Source of the DNA: Candidatus Pelagibacterales bacterium
GTDB lineage: Bacteria; Pseudomonadota; Alphaproteobacteria; Rickettsiales; UBA1997
Length of the DNA stretch: 10,538 nucleotides
Assembly: GCA_016882165.1 (NCBI GenBank)
Contig: VHBV01000037.1
Location: forward strand, 1-10,538
Direction of reading: 5' to 3'
Notes under the pieces: generated by a model
The model's input: the letters and a program-made list of their open reading frames with translations, nothing else
Databases searched by the model: none
Told to the model about the DNA's origin: nothing
Shown: positions 7,643 to 10,538 of the stretch, in pieces
Position numbering within the stretch: the first letter of the stretch is position 1
Layout of the letters: each line of letters opens with the position of its first letter
Program-made: the position numbers and the translations under genes

Positions 7643-9766
7643 ATGATTGATAATTTGGTTTCAAATAAGGTTAGGAATAATTTTTTAAGAGATAGAGAAG
7701 CAGTTCTGAGTTCTGTAAAAACTTATTTATCTTCTGAAAAACATGAAATTACTTCAGTTGATGATTGTAGAGAATTAGCCAAAAAAAATATAGCAGAAGG
7801 AAATTTGGTTGCGGCAATGCAAAATCTTGAAATAGCCAGAGATGCAAAAAGAGGTATTTCATCTTTTGTCTATAGTAATGAAAACAACTCATCTCCTATT
7901 TTTTTTAGAGACGCTAGAAGATGCTTGAAAAATAAAAAAGTTTTTGAAGAAGGAATAGAAGCCACAGAGATAATAGTTATTTGCGCATTTGAGGCGGCAA
8001 AAGATGTTTTGGAATTATCAAATATTTCTTATTCGCAAGAAGAAATGAAAAAAATGGCGGTAGATTTTTTTGATAACTTTGAAAGACAAAATGCCAATAA
8101 AAGTCAAAAGCAATTGATAAAAGAAGTTGATTATCAATTAAATAGGATAATTTCTTTTCTTCAAGAAAGTGGTGTTAAAAATGCTTCAAAACATCTTACT
8201 AAAGCGCTTCATTTCCAAAATTTTAAGCAAGAACAAAATTGTAATCCAGTCACTATTTCTGAAATTGCCGACGATGATAGAACAAAACATTTAGTCATTG
8301 ATGCTAACGTTGCTTTCAAAGAAATTACTGAAGAACAAAAAGAACTATATAATAAAATTGCAAAAAGTTCTTCTGTTCCTTTGTTGCAAAGGAAATTGAT
8401 GAATAAATATCGTGATCAGTTTTTTTCTGGGAATTACATAATTCCAACTCAACTGATTGATCTTGTTCCTGGAATTAGAAATGGATTTGAAGAAATTACA
8501 CTATTTTCTGAGAATTGTGATCAAGTAACAAAAACAAATCCGGTTCATTTAGAAATAATTGATGTTCGAAAACGTTGTGGAGCTTTGCCATCACTGTTAA
8601 AAGATGAAAAACTTGCTCATGAGGTTTCTCAGTCAAATTTAAGGCAATTAGACTCTTTAATTGGCGATAGAAATGGTAAAAAAATTCACTGGAATTCATT
8701 AAATACTGCTTCACCAACTTCTTTGCTTCAAGTAAAGATAGATGATTTTCGTATTGTTGAAAGAACTAAAAATGCTGTTGACGGTAATAATCATAAATTA
8801 AGTGTTACGCCATTCAACGCTTTTCGTTCAATTCCAAATGCTGGTGATTTTAAAGGTATTAGATCTTACTTAAAAGAATTAGTAAGTTCAATTTCTACAG
8901 ATATAAAAGAAGGGAAAGATTTAAAAAGAGGCTTTAAAACAGGTGGTATTTTTAGTTCATTATTTTCCTCAAATTCTTCATTTGATAAAACTTTAGCATC
9001 AATAGAAGATGAAGATTGCAGACAAATAATTTCTTTGGCTAAAGATTTACAACAAGATTTAAAAAAACTTTCAAGAAAATTTATTTTTGGTTTGGATAAA
9101 GAAAATATTAGATTATCAATTTCAAATAAATTTAATGCTTTGTCAAAAGCTGTTAATTCAGCAATAGAAACCGAAAATTCAACATTTCTAAAAATATTTG
9201 ATATACAAAAAGTTCCATATGAGGAAGTGGTAGTATTTTGTAAAAGCGGAAAAGACAGAACGGGATTAAGCATGTTTTGTCAGGAAATACATAAAATTCA
9301 GAATAAAGTTAAGATATCTTTTCAGAAAGCTGCAGATCAACTCCATTTATCAGGTCATATTGAGGCTTTACCGGGCAGCATAAGAATTGGTGGAGGAACT
9401 CCAGGTTGTTATCAGCTTTTAGAATCAATTTTACCAGCTATCCCAGAGAGTCAAAAAGATGCTTTGCAAATTTTGGTTGGACCTTTTGCTGCAAAAAATA
9501 AAATGCCAAAAAAATCTTCTTTTTTTTCTAAATTAAAGAAAATGTTTTTTTCATCAAAAGATGAAGTTGAAATTGACAGTTCTGGATTTGAAGAATTTAA
9601 AGAAAAGTCTTTTTTGCCAAGAAAAAGTGATAATTTTAACGATATAGATAACTCAAACAGTAATTTAGAAGATATTGAAGATAACTGTAAATTATCCAAT
9701 AAAAACTCATTATCAAATTTCACTTCCAGTCAATTAATACAAAAAAACAAAGATTTAGCTCGATAA
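7643..9766 (+). CDS. Putative SopB/IpgD-like phosphoinositide phosphatase effector
   Basis: The 707-residue protein has no signal peptide or membrane segment that I can see. Its key feature is CKSGKDRTG at 533-541: a C-x5-R phosphatase loop with Cys533 as nucleophile and Arg539 as phosphate binder, after a hydrophobic strand (EEVVVFC). The same string occurs in SopB/IpgD effectors, and INPP4-type 4-phosphatases have the close CKSAKDRT. ALPGS (575-579) and GGGTPG (583-588) follow, recalling the APGS and glycine-rich stretch after the active site of SopB. Residues 1-380 are mostly helical and unrecognised. The tail has a lysine-rich amphipathic patch (618-639) and a Ser/Asn/acidic, probably disordered end. 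The gene starts 8 bases after lpxD. Inference: a secreted enzyme, perhaps Rvh-dependent, that dephosphorylates host phosphoinositides. A protein-tyrosine or inositol-phosphate substrate is not excluded. Confidence 0.7.
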   Translation: MIDNLVSNKVRNNFLRDREAVLSSVKTYLSSEKHEITSVDDCRELAKKNIAEGNLVAAMQNLEIARDAKRGISSFVYSNENNSSPIFFRDARRCLKNKKVFEEGIEATEIIVICAFEAAKDVLELSNISYSQEEMKKMAVDFFDNFERQNANKSQKQLIKEVDYQLNRIISFLQESGVKNASKHLTKALHFQNFKQEQNCNPVTISEIADDDRTKHLVIDANVAFKEITEEQKELYNKIAKSSSVPLLQRKLMNKYRDQFFSGNYIIPTQLIDLVPGIRNGFEEITLFSENCDQVTKTNPVHLEIIDVRKRCGALPSLLKDEKLAHEVSQSNLRQLDSLIGDRNGKKIHWNSLNTASPTSLLQVKIDDFRIVERTKNAVDGNNHKLSVTPFNAFRSIPNAGDFKGIRSYLKELVSSISTDIKEGKDLKRGFKTGGIFSSLFSSNSSFDKTLASIEDEDCRQIISLAKDLQQDLKKLSRKFIFGLDKENIRLSISNKFNALSKAVNSAIETENSTFLKIFDIQKVPYEEVVVFCKSGKDRTGLSMFCQEIHKIQNKVKISFQKAADQLHLSGHIEALPGSIRIGGGTPGCYQLLESILPAIPESQKDALQILVGPFAAKNKMPKKSSFFSKLKKMFFSSKDEVEIDSSGFEEFKEKSFLPRKSDNFNDIDNSNSNLEDIEDNCKLSNKNSLSNFTSSQLIQKNKDLAR

Positions 9767-9825
9767 AATGAAATCACTTCTTTAGTTATATTTAATTAAA
9801 AAGCAGAATTATAAGTAAGATAAAT

Positions 9826-10329
9826 ATGACCAAAAATAGAAAACAAATAACTGATTTGATGAATGTTGAAGTTAGTTATGATGGTAATATATTGAGTAAA
9901 TTTGATGAAAATATTTTGATGGAAGATGATGATATTGATTTTTTGTTTTTAGATGATTTAGATCCAAATGAGAGAAAAATATATGAAGATATTTTACAAT
10001 ATAATTCCAATTCAAATTCAGGTTATTTAAGTCAAAGTACAGCTTTTGCTTCAGCTTTAAGTGAAGATGAAGTAGTTGTTGTTGGAAAAAGAAAAATACT
10101 ACCAAGCGAAGAAAAGCAGGTCAAAAAACAAAAGCTTGAAGAAAAAACTCAAATTTTTACGAACATTCTAAACTTTTATGGCGAAATTCTTACCGCAGAT
10201 CCCTCAGCCACTTTAAGTAAAAAAATATCTGATATTTGCTTTGCTACCGTGAAGAGCCCAAAATTATATATGTTGAATCTCTTCGAGATAAATACAGAAA
10301 CAACAATTCCAATCTTCTCCACAAGATAA
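9826..10329 (+). CDS. Hypothetical acidic protein with candidate nuclear localisation signal; C-terminus probably frameshifted
   Basis: I do not recognise this 167-residue protein. The first 85 residues are strongly acidic (for example ILMEDDDIDFLFLDDLDP) and include a Ser/Asn stretch. Then comes a basic segment with KRK at 88-90 and KKQK at 100-103, ten residues of spacing that includes a helix-breaking proline: the form of a bipartite nuclear localisation signal. A helical part (KTQIFTNILNFYGEIL) follows. The last 30 or so residues look unlike coding sequence of this genome, whereas another frame continues with plausible coding text to 10430; TTTGC occurs twice in tandem at 10235-10244, the probable cause. 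The gene lies 59 bases after the phosphatase gene and before an IS630-type transposase. A host-targeted effector is a guess from the basic motif and context alone. Confidence 0.5.
   Translation: MTKNRKQITDLMNVEVSYDGNILSKFDENILMEDDDIDFLFLDDLDPNERKIYEDILQYNSNSNSGYLSQSTAFASALSEDEVVVVGKRKILPSEEKQVKKQKLEEKTQIFTNILNFYGEILTADPSATLSKKISDICFATVKSPKLYMLNLFEINTETTIPIFSTR
10235..10244 (+). repeat. Tandem 5-base duplication TTTGC-TTTGC
   Basis: Two adjacent copies of TTTGC lie exactly where coding character moves from one frame to another. Such a duplication adds 5 bases and shifts the frame, and deleting one copy restores a continuous reading frame of about 200 codons. Confidence 0.5.
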
Positions 10330-10430
10330 GTGAACTGAAAACAATCGACACTATCAAATTTATTTCAACCATCGCATCTGGTCACAAACAAGGAGCTGGT
10401 TTTAATATAATATGCCTATACCAAATCTAA
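10245..10430 (+). pseudogene. Displaced C-terminal part of the preceding gene after a 5-base duplication
   Basis: In the frame beginning TAC at 10245, the sequence reads YREEPKIIYVESLRDKYRNN followed by a helical NLLHKISELKTIDTIKFIS stretch, ending at the TAA at 10428-10430. Removing one copy of the tandem TTTGC (10235-10239 and 10240-10244) joins this text directly to the preceding frame as SDIC-YREEPK, giving about 200 residues. The composition is more protein-like than the short tail ending at 10329. The last dozen residues (GAGFNIICLYQI) could come from the neighbouring insertion element rather than the original gene. No separate ATG or ribosome site precedes it, so independent translation is unlikely. 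Confidence 0.45.
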
Positions 10431-10492
10431 TATCTATACTCTTAATTAAAACCATTTAAACTAATTCAGATTATCAACTAATTTGTGTTTTT
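10431..10492. mobile_element. Probable left end of an IS630-type element
   Basis: These 62 very AT-rich bases lie directly before the transposase start and should contain, or lie near, the element's left terminal repeat. IS630 elements insert at TA and duplicate it, and TA is too frequent here to pick the junction. A repeated AACTAATT with 17-base spacing is the only structure I see. Confidence 0.35.
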
Positions 10493-10538
10493 ATGGCTAA
10501 AGCTTATTCACTGGATTTAAGGGAGAGAGTGTTTGATT
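10493..10538 (+). CDS. IS630-family transposase, N-terminal fragment (runs off window)
   Basis: The last 46 bases encode MAKAYSLDLRERVFD, the typical opening of IS630-family (Tc1/mariner-like) transposases, where this segment leads into the helix-turn-helix DNA-binding domain. The DDE catalytic domain would lie beyond the right edge. Upstream, AACTAATT occurs twice (10459-10466 and 10476-10483), 17 bases apart, which could belong to the element's left end, but I cannot place the terminal inverted repeat or the TA target site. Whether the element is intact is not visible. Confidence 0.72.
   Translation, partial: MAKAYSLDLRERVFD

Noticed and set aside
8866..9273. Minus-strand open frame of 135 codons inside the phosphatase gene
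   Set aside because: It is antisense to a long gene with a recognised active-site motif; open antisense frames are expected in such AT-rich coding DNA.
9451..9723. Minus-strand open frame of 90 codons opposite the phosphatase tail
   Set aside because: It mirrors the low-complexity Ser/Lys/Asn tail of the sense gene and has no protein-like motif of its own.

Overview
The window is AT-rich (often about 25% GC in hand-counted stretches of core genes) and dense with alphaproteobacterial housekeeping genes plus a vir-type type IV secretion ATPase. The mix points to an intracellular or host-associated bacterium of the order Rickettsiales: an isolated virB11-type gene, lpxD (so lipid A is made), a Cox11/CtaG copper chaperone (so an aerobic respiratory chain), insertion-sequence debris and putative effectors. 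The family within the order cannot be fixed from this window.

Layout. 2-661 (+) is the 3' part of a D-alanyl-D-alanine carboxypeptidase. It converges on ctaG (1161-658, -), and the two stop codons overlap. pdxH (1228-1818, +) is divergent from ctaG. 1819-2793 is a scar region: a decayed IS5-type transposase end (about 2041-1825, -), a hypothetical frame of higher GC (2598-2077, -) and about 200 bases in which I see nothing. folC (4134-2794, -) is divergent from a run of same-strand genes: an outer-membrane porin (ATG at 4210), virB11 (5575), lpxD (6624) and a 707-residue protein (7643). Their gaps are only 15, 29 and 8 bases, so they are probably co-transcribed. Next come a small acidic protein (9826-10329) whose frame looks broken by a 5-base tandem duplication, and the first 15 codons of an IS630-type transposase at the right edge.

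The standout is the 707-residue protein. It carries a C-x5-R active site, CKSGKDRTG at residues 533-541, as found in the SopB/IpgD phosphoinositide phosphatases of Salmonella and Shigella and close to that of eukaryotic inositol polyphosphate 4-phosphatases. A PGS and a glycine-rich GGGTPG motif follow. Next to a T4SS ATPase gene, in a Rickettsiales-like genome, this suggests a secreted effector acting on host membrane phosphoinositides. The following gene encodes a candidate bipartite nuclear localisation signal, so 7643-10430 may be a small effector island, now bordered by an IS630-type element. The functions of both proteins are inferences from motifs and context.
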